Notes: generated by a model from the sequence alone, not told the origin. 9,773 nt of DNA from Candidatus Merdenecus merdavium (GCA_018715425.1 DVLR01000050.1:1-9773); one strand, 5' to 3'; positions 1 to 5,977 are shown, counted from the stretch's first letter. Numbers and translations are program-made.

Positions 1-1
1 T

Positions 2-214
2 GAAGTACCACCTAATTCCACAGTGGTTGGTGTTCCAGGGCGTATTGTAAAGCAGGATAATATAAAAGTTCCAAGAAGTGATATGGATCAAGTTGATTTA
101 CCAGATCCAGTGTTAAAGGATCTGGAGATTCTTCGACAATGTCAAGGCGATGTTCAAAAGAAACTAATAGAATTAGAAGAAGAGATCCATCGATTAAAGG
201 ATATCAGTAAATAA
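2..214 (+). CDS. cysE: Serine O-acetyltransferase, C-terminal fragment (5' end outside window)
   Basis: Only the last 70 codons are present; the frame is open from base 2 to the TAA at 212-214. Serine O-acetyltransferase makes O-acetylserine from serine and acetyl-CoA, the committed step of cysteine synthesis in the cytoplasm. The fragment opens with VPPNSTVVGVPGRIV, the characteristic end of the left-handed beta-helix (hexapeptide-repeat) domain of this family. After it comes a charged, probably coiled-coil tail (LEILRQCQGDVQKKLIELEEE). The protein ends in ISK, so the C-terminal isoleucine that many CysE proteins insert into cysteine synthase (CysK) is not in the usual place; this hints, without proving, that the classical CysE-CysK complex does not form. 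It lies 28 nt before cysS, so cysteine synthesis and cysteine charging are probably co-transcribed. A different hexapeptide acyltransferase is possible but less likely given the next gene. Confidence 0.9.
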   Translation, partial: EVPPNSTVVGVPGRIVKQDNIKVPRSDMDQVDLPDPVLKDLEILRQCQGDVQKKLIELEEEIHRLKDISK

Positions 215-242
215 CTCAAAAAACAAAAAGGAGGAGAATCAA

Positions 243-1649
243 ATGAAAGTATACAATACCTTATCGAAGCAAAAAGAAGAGTTTGTACCATTGGAGCCAG
301 GAAAGGTGAAAATGTATGTTTGTGGACCAACGGTTTATAACTATATTCATATAGGAAATGCAAGACCTATGATTGTTTTTGATACTGTAAGAAGATATTT
401 AGAATATAAAGGATATGAAGTAAATTACGTATCGAACTTTACTGATGTAGATGATAAAATCATAGCCAAGGCTCTGGAAGAGGGCGTTTCTGCACAAGAG
501 ATTTCCAGCCGTTACATTGAAGAATGTAAGAAGGATATGGCTGCTTTAAATGTGATGCCAGCTACCAAGCATCCTCTTGCAACAGAAGAGATTGATGGAA
601 TGGTTGGAATGATCAAAGAGCTCATTGAAAAAGGCTATGCTTATGATGTCAATGGCACAGTCTATTTTAGAACAAAAAAATTCGATGAATACGGGAAACT
701 ATCACATAAAAATCTAGAAGATCTGCAAAGCGGTAACAGGTCTTTACAGGTATCAGGATTAGAGGATAAAGAAGATCCCCTTGATTTCGTCTTATGGAAG
801 CCTAAGAAAGAAGGTGAACCTTCTTGGGAATCTCCATGGAGTGCAGGGCGTCCAGGATGGCATATTGAGTGTTCTGAAATGTCCAGAAAATATTTAGGTG
901 AGGAGATTGATATTCATGCTGGCGGAGAAGATTTAGTTTTTCCTCATCATGAAAATGAAATTGCTCAAAGTGAGGCTTGTAATGGAAAGAATTTTGCAAA
1001 ATACTGGCTTCATAATGCTTTTTTAAATATCAACAATAGAAAGATGAGTAAATCATCTGGAAACTTCTTTACGGTAAGGGATATTGAAGAAAAGTATGAG
1101 CCGAGAGTTCTCCGTTTCTTTATGCTAAATGCTCATTATAGAAGTCCATTGAATTTCAGTGAAGATTTAATGGATTCTGCAAAAGCCAGTCTTTTAAGAA
1201 TTGTTACAGCAGTAGATAATCTAAAATTTTTAATCAACAAAGCTGACATAGTAGAGATGACAGAACAAGAGCAAAAAGAATATGAGGAAACAACAGAATA
1301 TGTGAAAAAATTTGAAGAGTCCATGGAAGATGACTTTAATACAGCTGATGCTATTGCAGCGATCTTTGAACTTGTAAAATTCTCCAATAGGACGGTGGGA
1401 GAAGGTACCTCAAAGGCATATTTACAGGCTCTATTAAATCGCATCCTTTCTTTAAGCTCTATCTTAGGAATTGAAGTGGAAGGGGAAGAAGAAATGCTAG
1501 ATTCCCATATAGAAAAATTAATTGAAGATCGTCAAAATGCTAGAAAAAATAAAGATTTTGCTTTAGCCGATCAGATTCGTGACGGTTTATTAGAAAAAGG
1601 AATTATTTTAGAAGATACTCGTGAAGGTGTAAAATGGAAGAGAGCATAA
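243..1649 (+). CDS. cysS: Cysteinyl-tRNA synthetase
   Basis: Class I aminoacyl-tRNA synthetase of 468 residues, the normal length, that joins cysteine to tRNA-Cys using ATP in the cytoplasm. Seen directly: the HIGH-type motif as HIGN (residues 36-39, in TVYNYIHIGNARP) and KMSKS at 267-271. The four zinc ligands that select the cysteine thiol appear as C27, C210 (WHIECSEMS), H235 and E239 (in LVFPHHENE), by analogy with E. coli C28/C209/H234/E238. The helical anticodon-side region follows, ending in a charged stretch (EKLIEDRQNARKNKDFALADQIRDGL) typical of the family. The ATG is chosen because AAGGAGG (228-234) sits 8 nt upstream. The last 16 nt overlap mrnC. No cysteine T-box is visible in the 28-nt gap before it, so any such control would have to lie upstream of cysE. 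Confidence 0.98.
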   Translation: MKVYNTLSKQKEEFVPLEPGKVKMYVCGPTVYNYIHIGNARPMIVFDTVRRYLEYKGYEVNYVSNFTDVDDKIIAKALEEGVSAQEISSRYIEECKKDMAALNVMPATKHPLATEEIDGMVGMIKELIEKGYAYDVNGTVYFRTKKFDEYGKLSHKNLEDLQSGNRSLQVSGLEDKEDPLDFVLWKPKKEGEPSWESPWSAGRPGWHIECSEMSRKYLGEEIDIHAGGEDLVFPHHENEIAQSEACNGKNFAKYWLHNAFLNINNRKMSKSSGNFFTVRDIEEKYEPRVLRFFMLNAHYRSPLNFSEDLMDSAKASLLRIVTAVDNLKFLINKADIVEMTEQEQKEYEETTEYVKKFEESMEDDFNTADAIAAIFELVKFSNRTVGEGTSKAYLQALLNRILSLSSILGIEVEGEEEMLDSHIEKLIEDRQNARKNKDFALADQIRDGLLEKGIILEDTREGVKWKRA

Positions 1650-2071
1650 ATCAAACCTTAGGTTATTTAAAAGAACAGATGCATCTAGAAGATTTGGATA
1701 TAAAAACCTATTCCCCATTAACTCTTGCATATATTGGAGATGGTATTTATGAGCTGATCATTCGTACGATTTTAGTTAAAAAAGGTAATCGTCAAACCAA
1801 TAAGCTGCATAAAAAAGCAAGTAGCTTGGTGAAGGCTTCTGCACAGACGGCTATGATCGAAGGAATTATGGATGAATTGACACCAGAGGAACTGGCTGTT
1901 TATAAACGGGGACGCAATTCCAAGTCATTTACTACAGCAAAAAATGCCACAGTATCGGATTATCGCAAAGCTACAGGGTTTGAAGCTCTTATGGGGTACC
2001 TCTATTTAAAGGAGGATATGATTAGAATCATAGATTTAATAAAAATAGGTTTAGAAAAAATAGGAGAATAA
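1634..2071 (+). CDS. mrnC: Mini-ribonuclease III
   Basis: Protein of 145 residues with a lone RNase III catalytic domain and no double-stranded-RNA-binding domain, which is the Mini-III architecture. In Bacillus this enzyme trims the ends of 23S rRNA precursor as a dimer on the ribosome. Seen: LTLAYIGDGIYELIIR (29-44), the first catalytic segment with D36 and E40; LHKKASSLVKASAQ (58-71); KRGRNSK (91-97); and DYRKATGFEALMGYLYL (109-125), the second acidic segment with E117. The N-terminus is about 13 residues longer than my recollection of the B. subtilis protein. The ATG at 1634 lies inside the end of cysS, preceded by GAAGGTG (1623-1629) only 4 nt away, so translation is probably coupled to cysS termination. 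An internal ATG at codon 16 is a less likely start. rlmB follows after 1 nt, so two 23S rRNA-acting enzymes are made together. Confidence 0.95.
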   Translation: MEESINQTLGYLKEQMHLEDLDIKTYSPLTLAYIGDGIYELIIRTILVKKGNRQTNKLHKKASSLVKASAQTAMIEGIMDELTPEELAVYKRGRNSKSFTTAKNATVSDYRKATGFEALMGYLYLKEDMIRIIDLIKIGLEKIGE

Positions 2072-2072
2072 A

Positions 2073-2813
2073 ATGAGATACGAGGAATTCACCATAGAAG
2101 GAAGAAATGCCGTAATAGAGGCTTTCCGTTCAGGCAAAACCATAGACAAGTTATTTATTTTAGATGGCTGCCAAGACGGACCCATAAGGTCCATTACAAG
2201 GGAGGCAAAAAAACAAGATACTATTATTAATTACGTATCAAAAGAAAGACTAGATCAATTATCTGAGACTGGAAAACATCAAGGTGTTATAGCCTATGCA
2301 GCGGCTTATGAATATGCCGAGGTAGAAGATATATTGGCTCTTGCCAAAGAAAAGGGAGAAGCTCCTTTTATCATTTTACTAGATAATATTTTAGATCCTC
2401 ATAATTTGGGAGCGATTATTCGTACTGCTAATTTAGCAGGAGCCCACGGTGTGATTATACCGAAAAGAAGAGCAGTAGGGCTTACTGCAACAGTTGCTAA
2501 AACATCTGCAGGTGCTTTAAACTATACACCAGTGGCTAAAGTTACAAATCTTAGTTCCACCATTGAAGATTTAAAGAAAGAAGGTCTTTGGTTTGTATGT
2601 GCAGATATGTCTGGAGAAGTCATGTATCATTTAGATTTAAAAGGTCCCATTGGCTTGGTGATAGGAAGTGAAGGTGAAGGTGTAAGTCGTTTAGTGAAAG
2701 AAAAATGTGACTTTTTAGCTTCTGTTCCAATGAAGGGGAATATTGATTCTTTAAATGCATCTGTTGCCGCAGGTGTTCTTGCATACGAGATTGTACGTCA
2801 AAAACTACAGTAG
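2073..2813 (+). CDS. rlmB: 23S rRNA (guanosine-2'-O)-methyltransferase, TrmH/SpoU family
   Basis: SPOUT-fold methyltransferase of 246 residues that uses S-adenosylmethionine to methylate a ribose 2'-OH in rRNA; RlmB acts on G2251 of 23S rRNA (E. coli numbering). Residues 4-75 form the small RNA-binding domain (FTIEGRNAVIEAF at the start). The catalytic domain holds the three SpoU motifs: NLGAIIRTA (111-119, with the conserved N and R), GLVIGSEGEGVSRL (194-207) and VPMKGNIDSLNASVAAG (218-234), which form the knotted cofactor site. The ATG is one base after the mrnC stop; its Shine-Dalgarno AGGAGA (2062-2067) lies within the last mrnC codons. Paralogues of the TrmH family can modify other positions, so family membership is certain, while the exact target G2251 rests on the full length, the N-terminal domain and the conserved cysS-mrnC-rlmB context. 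Confidence 0.93.
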   Translation: MRYEEFTIEGRNAVIEAFRSGKTIDKLFILDGCQDGPIRSITREAKKQDTIINYVSKERLDQLSETGKHQGVIAYAAAYEYAEVEDILALAKEKGEAPFIILLDNILDPHNLGAIIRTANLAGAHGVIIPKRRAVGLTATVAKTSAGALNYTPVAKVTNLSSTIEDLKKEGLWFVCADMSGEVMYHLDLKGPIGLVIGSEGEGVSRLVKEKCDFLASVPMKGNIDSLNASVAAGVLAYEIVRQKLQ

Positions 2814-2841
2814 TAAGAAACGTAGATGAGGGGTAGTATCC

Positions 2842-3450
2842 ATGGTAGATTACAGTCAGTACTCAGAAGAAACATTAATAAAATTAGCTAATTCTGGTGA
2901 TGAAGATGTTATGGATTATATTTTAGATAAATATAAAAATGTAGTGAAAAGGCGAGCGAGGGCAATGTATTTAATTGGAGGAGAAAATGAAGATTTAATC
3001 CAGGAAGGCATGATCGGATTATTTAAGGCCATTAGAGATTTCGACGAGACAAAGCAGATCCCCTTTTCAGCATTTGCGGAGATTTGTGTCTCTAGACAGA
3101 TCTATACTGCTGTTCAAGTTTCCAATAGAAAAAAGCATAAGCCGTTAAATTCCTACGTATCCTTATCTCAAAGCAAAAGCGAAAGAGGAGATTATGCTGA
3201 ATTAGTGGATATGTTAGAATCTGTCACCTCAAAGAATCCAGAAGATGTTGTAATTCATCGAGAGGCTTTCCGTGACAAGATTCATCAAATGAAAAAAGAA
3301 TTAAGTCCTTATGAGAGACAAGTATTAGATCTTTTTTTAGCTGGTGAAGATTATCTTGAAATTGGGGAGAAACTAAATAGGAGTCCTAAGTCTATCGATA
3401 ATGCTCTTCAGCGGATGAAGCAAAAAATCCAAAATAAAAACAAAAAATAG
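2842..3450 (+). CDS. sigH: RNA polymerase sporulation sigma factor SigH
   Basis: Sigma-70-family factor of 202 residues. In Bacillus and Clostridia sigma-H directs the switch to sporulation (for example spo0A and spoIIA promoters). Region 2 spans about 26-95, with the core-binding helix DLIQEGMIGLFKAIRDFD (51-68) and the -10-recognition and melting segment FSAFAEICVSRQIYTAV (75-91). Region 4 is about 150-198, with LSPYERQVLDLFLAGEDY (154-171) and a helix-turn-helix, EIGEKLNRSPKSIDNALQR (173-191), for the -35 box. Region 3 is missing, as usual for this group. The start is supported by GAGGGG (2828-2833), 8 nt upstream. It follows rlmB by 28 nt and is the last gene of the run. In Bacillus sigH is followed by rpmG-secE-nusG; here rpmE follows under its own promoter. 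The position after rlmB and the very good match to SigH make another sigma factor unlikely. Confidence 0.94.
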   Translation: MVDYSQYSEETLIKLANSGDEDVMDYILDKYKNVVKRRARAMYLIGGENEDLIQEGMIGLFKAIRDFDETKQIPFSAFAEICVSRQIYTAVQVSNRKKHKPLNSYVSLSQSKSERGDYAELVDMLESVTSKNPEDVVIHREAFRDKIHQMKKELSPYERQVLDLFLAGEDYLEIGEKLNRSPKSIDNALQRMKQKIQNKNKK

Positions 3451-3463
3451 GATCTATCCTTTG

Positions 3464-3498
3464 ATTTCTTTGTAAAGAAATACGGTATATTATTTTTG
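3464..3498 (+). terminator. Possible weak terminator after sigH
   Basis: TTTCTT (3465-3470) can pair with AAGAAA (3475-3480) around a TGTA loop, and a T-rich stretch (TATTTTTG) follows about 11 nt later. The stem is short and all but one pair are A-T, and the T-run is not adjacent, so this is a poor intrinsic terminator at best. It is listed because a transcript end is expected between sigH and the strong rpmE promoter and nothing better is visible. Confidence 0.25.
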
Positions 3499-3507
3499 TA
3501 AAAAACA

Positions 3508-3543
3508 TTGCAATCCTAAACAAGCTATGGTATAATTTATAAG
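3508..3543 (+). promoter_or_regulatory. Sigma-A promoter of rpmE with extended -10
   Basis: The -35 box TTGCAA (3508-3513) and the -10 box TATAAT (3531-3536) are separated by exactly 17 nt. A TG dinucleotide at 3528-3529 gives an extended -10 (TGgTATAAT). Transcription would start near 3543, about 139 nt before the rpmE start codon. This is among the best promoters in the window, fitting a highly expressed ribosomal protein gene. Confidence 0.85.
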
Positions 3544-3681
3544 CTATATAAACAACTGTAGGGACTTACAGGGATAGCTTGGGATATCTTGACCAACAAA
3601 AGTGTTGGCATTGGCCAGGAATCATCTGCGGACCACCATCCAAAGAGGAAGTTCACAACTATAATTTGAGAGGTGAAAAAA
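3543..3681 (+). promoter_or_regulatory. Structured 5' leader of rpmE, candidate L31 autoregulatory leader
   Basis: This leader is long for a 67-codon gene and has clear potential structure. Hairpin A: CTGTA (3556-3560) pairs with TACAG (3567-3571) around GGGACT, and is enclosed by AAGCTAT (3541-3547) pairing with ATAGCTT (3574-3580), of which GCTAT/ATAGC lies within the predicted transcript. Hairpin B: CCAACA (3593-3598) pairs perfectly with TGTTGG (3603-3608) around AAAG, and sits on a lower stem in which 3583-3591 pairs with 3616-3623 (8 pairs, one G-U, one bulged A) across an internal loop. The remaining 3'-part (3624-3667) is not obviously paired. Autogenous leaders for L31 have been proposed in Firmicutes, so binding by L31 is a reasonable inference. 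I cannot confirm a match to that consensus. A zinc- or metabolite-responsive element is an alternative. Confidence 0.5.
3671..3675 (+). promoter_or_regulatory. Ribosome binding site deciding the rpmE start
   Basis: AGGTG (in GAGAGGTG, 3668-3675) lies 6 nt before the ATG at 3682. An in-frame GTG at 3673 is part of this Shine-Dalgarno sequence itself, so it cannot be the initiation codon. Confidence 0.8.
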
Positions 3682-3885
3682 ATGAAAGAAGGAATACATC
3701 CAGAATATTATCAGGCAAACGTAACTTGTAACTGCGGTAATACATTCGTTACAGGATCAACAAAACCTGAAATTCGCGTAGAAGTTTGCTCAAAATGCCA
3801 TTCATTCTACACTGGTCAGCAAAAAGCTGCACAAGCACGTGGACGTATTGATAAGTTCAATAAAAAATACGGCGTTCAAAAATAA
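3682..3885 (+). CDS. rpmE: 50S ribosomal protein L31 (bL31), zinc-binding type
   Basis: Protein of 67 residues; bL31 sits on the large subunit at the central protuberance and bridges to the 30S subunit. Seen: the start MKEGIHPEYY, then the four zinc ligands C16 and C18 (TCNCGNTF) and C36 and C39 (VCSKCHSFYTG), and a basic tail (QARGRIDKFNKKYG). With all four cysteines it is the C+ form, RpmE, and not the zinc-independent RpmE2 that replaces it in zinc starvation. The true start is the ATG at 3682; the upstream in-frame GTG lies in the ribosome binding site. It is a single-gene unit with its own strong promoter, structured leader and terminator. In many clostridia rpmE also lies close to DUF1385-prmC-prfA, as here. 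Confidence 0.98.
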   Translation: MKEGIHPEYYQANVTCNCGNTFVTGSTKPEIRVEVCSKCHSFYTGQQKAAQARGRIDKFNKKYGVQK

Positions 3886-3897
3886 CATGTCAGTAAA

Positions 3898-3931
3898 GAT
3901 CGGGATTCATAGAGTCCCGGTCTATTTTTTT
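3898..3931 (+). terminator. Intrinsic terminator of rpmE
   Basis: GATCGGGATT (3898-3907) pairs with AGTCCCGGTC (3913-3922) in a 10-bp stem with two G-U pairs around a CATAG loop, immediately followed by TATTTTTTT. The GC-rich stem plus T-run is a textbook rho-independent terminator, 12 nt after the rpmE stop codon. Confidence 0.93.
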
Positions 3932-4011
3932 GAGTGATTTATGAGAAAGAAGATCATGGAAGGTCAAAAGCAGCTACGATCCATTTAAGCTGTAAGAACG
4001 TGTAAAATTCA

Positions 4012-4047
4012 TTGATTAACAAAAATATATATGCTACAATGATTTAG
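4012..4047 (+). promoter_or_regulatory. Predicted promoter of the DUF1385-prmC-prfA-glmM-lacI operon
   Basis: TTGATT (4012-4017) and TACAAT (4035-4040) are separated by 17 nt, with TG at 4032-4033 forming an extended -10 (TGcTACAAT). The predicted start near 4047 leaves a leader of about 140 nt. It is the only good promoter I see between the rpmE terminator and the DUF1385 gene. The -10 box lies in the left arm of an inverted repeat (4032-4070). Confidence 0.65.
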
Positions 4048-4074
4048 GTAAATTACTGATCGTTGTAGCATTTT
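4032..4074. repeat. 12-bp inverted repeat overlapping the -10 box; operator or hairpin
   Basis: TGCTACAATGAT (4032-4043) is repeated inverted as ATCGTTGTAGCA (4059-4070), with a single T/G wobble among 12 positions and a 15-nt spacer that itself contains the small dyad GTAAATTAC. TTTT follows the right arm. Because the left arm contains the predicted -10 box and the right arm is about 12-23 nt downstream of the start site, it could be a protein-binding operator. For transcripts entering from upstream it could act as a weak terminator. Confidence 0.6.
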
Positions 4075-4096
4075 CCTATGGATAAAAACAATGAAT

Positions 4097-4119
4097 CAGG
4101 TAAAGGTTTCCTTTACTTG
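4097..4119 (+). repeat. Leader hairpin 1 upstream of the DUF1385 gene
   Basis: CAGGTAAAGG (4097-4106) pairs with CCTTTACTTG (4110-4119), 10 bp with one G-U, closing on a TTT loop. It lies in the predicted 5' untranslated region, 67 nt before the start codon. No T-run follows, so it is not an intrinsic terminator; it is a candidate for RNA stability or regulatory structure. Confidence 0.6.
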
Positions 4120-4134
4120 GAGACTGTATGGAAT

Positions 4135-4165
4135 TCATAAGAATGGTAGAGTAACATTCTTATGA
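4135..4165 (+). repeat. Leader hairpin 2 just before the DUF1385 ribosome binding site
   Basis: CATAAGAAT (4136-4144) pairs perfectly with ATTCTTATG (4156-4164), extendable by one outer T-A pair, around the 11-nt loop GGTAGAGTAAC. The 3' arm ends 10 nt before the Shine-Dalgarno TGGAGG (4175-4180), close enough to influence ribosome access. With hairpin 1 it makes most of the predicted leader double-stranded. Confidence 0.6.
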
Positions 4166-4186
4166 TGAAGAAAATGGAGGTTAAAA

Positions 4187-5101
4187 ATGGGTAAATCGTC
4201 CAACATTGGAGGCCAGGCTGTTATAGAAGGTGTCATGATGCGCAGTGGTGATCAATACGCTGTGGCTGTTAGAAAGCCTGATCAAGAAATAGAAGTAAAA
4301 GTTGAAGATTATAAAAGTTTTATCAAACACAAAAAATTAACGACCATACCTATCATTCGTGGAGCCTTTAATTTTATTGATTCCATGGTGGTAGGTATGA
4401 AAACATTGACTTATTCAGCGAGTTTTTATGAGGATGAAGAAGAGGTAAAAGAAAAGGAGAAACCAAAGAGTGAAAAACAAGAAAAGGTAATCATGGGTTT
4501 CACTGTGGCATTTTCCTTATTGATTTCAATTGGTATGTTTATGATTCTTCCTTACTTTATTGCATCCTTTTTAAGAAGATTTACAGATTCTTACGCTATC
4601 ATTGCCATAGCAGAAGCGGTGATTCGAATGGTCATATTTATTGGATATATCGTTTTGATCTCTTTCATGAAGGACATCAAACGGTTATTCCGTTACCATG
4701 GGGCAGAACATAAGTGTATTAACTGTATTGAAACAGGTCATCCTCTAACGGTGGAAAATGTGATGAAAAGTTCTAAACAACATAAAAGGTGTGGAACTAG
4801 TTTTTTATTAATTGTAGTATTTATTACAGCTATACTTTTTATGTTTATTAAGGTGGATTCTCCAGTTTTGAGAGTTGTGATTAGACTCTTGTTGATACCA
4901 GTGATTGCAGGTATTTCCTATGAATTTATTCGTTTAGCAGGGCGTAGTGATAATAAGTTGGTAAATATATTAAGTAAGCCAGGTATGTGGATGCAAAACT
5001 TAACGACCAAAGAACCAGATGAACGTATGGTAGAGGTGGCGATTGCTTCTGTAGAAGCTGTCTTTGATTGGGAAAAGTATTTAGCTGATAATAAAGGATG
5101 A
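4187..5101 (+). CDS. DUF1385 family membrane protein (YqhQ-like), function unknown
   Basis: Protein of 304 residues of the DUF1385 family, whose role is not established; it is sometimes labelled a putative metal-dependent enzyme. Seen: GGQAVIEGVMMR (8-19), the conserved N-terminal signature; a charged cytoplasmic-looking stretch (81-100, rich in E and K); and four likely membrane segments at about 104-128, 138-161, 205-222 and 229-247. Between the second and third lie HGAEHKCINCIE (171-182) and HKRCGTSF (199-206), with H171, H175, C177, C180, H199 and C202 suitably placed to bind a metal. That function is my inference from residue type. The start is supported by TGGAGG (4175-4180), 6 nt upstream. 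It is the first gene of a predicted operon with prmC and prfA, an association common in clostridia that suggests a link with translation or merely a shared ancestral operon. Confidence 0.92.
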   Translation: MGKSSNIGGQAVIEGVMMRSGDQYAVAVRKPDQEIEVKVEDYKSFIKHKKLTTIPIIRGAFNFIDSMVVGMKTLTYSASFYEDEEEVKEKEKPKSEKQEKVIMGFTVAFSLLISIGMFMILPYFIASFLRRFTDSYAIIAIAEAVIRMVIFIGYIVLISFMKDIKRLFRYHGAEHKCINCIETGHPLTVENVMKSSKQHKRCGTSFLLIVVFITAILFMFIKVDSPVLRVVIRLLLIPVIAGISYEFIRLAGRSDNKLVNILSKPGMWMQNLTTKEPDERMVEVAIASVEAVFDWEKYLADNKG

Positions 5102-5123
5102 AAGCTTGGTAAAATATGATAAT

Positions 5124-5129
5124 AGAGGA
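5124..5129 (+). promoter_or_regulatory. Ribosome binding site deciding the prmC start
   Basis: AGAGGA lies 6 nt before the ATG at 5136. An in-frame TTG at 5106 would lengthen the protein by ten residues but has no comparable site before it, and the added residues (LVKYDNRGNK) are not family-like. Confidence 0.8.
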
Positions 5130-5135
5130 AATAAA

Positions 5136-5972
5136 ATGACATTGCAAGAAGGTTTGATGTTTGGAAAGCAACAATTAGAGGAAGTCCAAATAGAGGATGC
5201 CTCATTAGATGCCTGGTATTTACTGGAGCATGTATGTAAGATTGATCGTGTTTCATATTATATGCAGCCAGAAAAACCTATGTCATCTAGAGAAATAAAG
5301 GAATATAAAACACTTATCATAGAACGTAGGAAACATATTCCTCTGCAATACTTAACCAAGGATCAGATGTTTATGGGCCTTAGTTTTTTTGTAAACCAGG
5401 AGGTCTTAATACCTAGGCAAGATACAGAATCCTTAGTAGAGGCAGCATTAAAGGTTTTAAAACCTGGAATGGATGTACTAGATATGTGTACTGGTTCTGG
5501 ATGTATTTTAATTAGTTTAATGAAATTTTGCCAGGGGTTAAAAGGTACTGGAGTAGATGTATCCAAAGGTGCTTTAGAAGTTGCTAAAAAAAATGCCAAG
5601 ATTCATAAGGTGGCAGCTGACTTTATCGAGAGTGATCTCTTTTTACAAATAGATGGTTTATATGATATGATTATTTCAAATCCACCATATATTAAAAGAA
5701 GTGTGCTAGATACTCTCATGCCAGAGGTAAAGGATCATGAGCCCATGGTTGCTTTAGATGGAGATGAGGATGGGCTTAGTTTTTACAAACGAATGGTAAA
5801 GGAAAGTGAATCCTATTTAAAACCTGGCGGGTATTTATACTTTGAAATTGGTCATGATCAAGGTAGAGAAGTGTCTTGTTTAATGGAGCGGCAAGGTTAT
5901 ACAAATGTTAAAGTAGAAAAAGATCTAGCTGGTCTAGATAGAATTGTCTACGGAAGGCGTAGAATAAAATAA
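5136..5972 (+). CDS. prmC: Peptide chain release factor N5-glutamine methyltransferase
   Basis: S-adenosylmethionine-dependent methyltransferase of 278 residues that methylates the glutamine of the GGQ motif in release factors 1 and 2, raising termination efficiency. The N-terminal helical domain (about 1-75) that docks the release factor ends in IPLQYLTKDQMFMGLSF (68-84). Next are LIPRQDTE (91-98), the cofactor and substrate loop; VLDMCTGSGCILISL (114-128), the SAM-binding glycine motif I; and NPPY (182-185, within IISNPPYIKRS), the catalytic motif that holds the glutamine amide. GGYLYFEIGHDQG (231-243) is a further conserved block. The start is the ATG at 5136, set by its ribosome binding site; a TTG ten codons earlier is rejected. 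The gene is 34 nt after DUF1385 and 18 nt before prfA, its substrate, so enzyme and target are co-expressed. Confidence 0.96.
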   Translation: MTLQEGLMFGKQQLEEVQIEDASLDAWYLLEHVCKIDRVSYYMQPEKPMSSREIKEYKTLIIERRKHIPLQYLTKDQMFMGLSFFVNQEVLIPRQDTESLVEAALKVLKPGMDVLDMCTGSGCILISLMKFCQGLKGTGVDVSKGALEVAKKNAKIHKVAADFIESDLFLQIDGLYDMIISNPPYIKRSVLDTLMPEVKDHEPMVALDGDEDGLSFYKRMVKESESYLKPGGYLYFEIGHDQGREVSCLMERQGYTNVKVEKDLAGLDRIVYGRRRIK

Positions 5973-5977
5973 GGTTT

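Noticed and set aside
154..363. Minus-strand reading frames opposite cysE/cysS and similar ones opposite cysS, DUF1385, prmC, glmM and the LacI gene
   Set aside because: They lie opposite well-identified genes, have no ribosome binding sites, and their translations are low-complexity Ser/Phe/Leu-rich, as expected for shadows of AT-rich genes.
3443..3482. Sigma-H-type promoter (AGGATCT) at the end of sigH, which would suggest autoregulation
   Set aside because: No GAAT-type -10 box occurs at the required 11-12 nt spacing; the nearest similar sequence is about 22 nt away.
3448..3507. Second weak promoter-like patch (TATATTAT) after sigH
   Set aside because: No acceptable -35 box upstream, and the strong rpmE promoter follows immediately.
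3625..3652. T-box-like sequence on the minus strand (GGTGGTCCGC)
   Set aside because: It resembles the T-box core AGGGTGGnACCGCG only partly, is missing a base in the core, and no minus-strand gene or stem I lies around it.
3941..3988. A 15-codon plus-strand reading frame (MRKKIMEGQKQLRSI) between the rpmE terminator and the next promoter
   Set aside because: No ribosome binding site, no promoter before it, and too short to support without conservation data.
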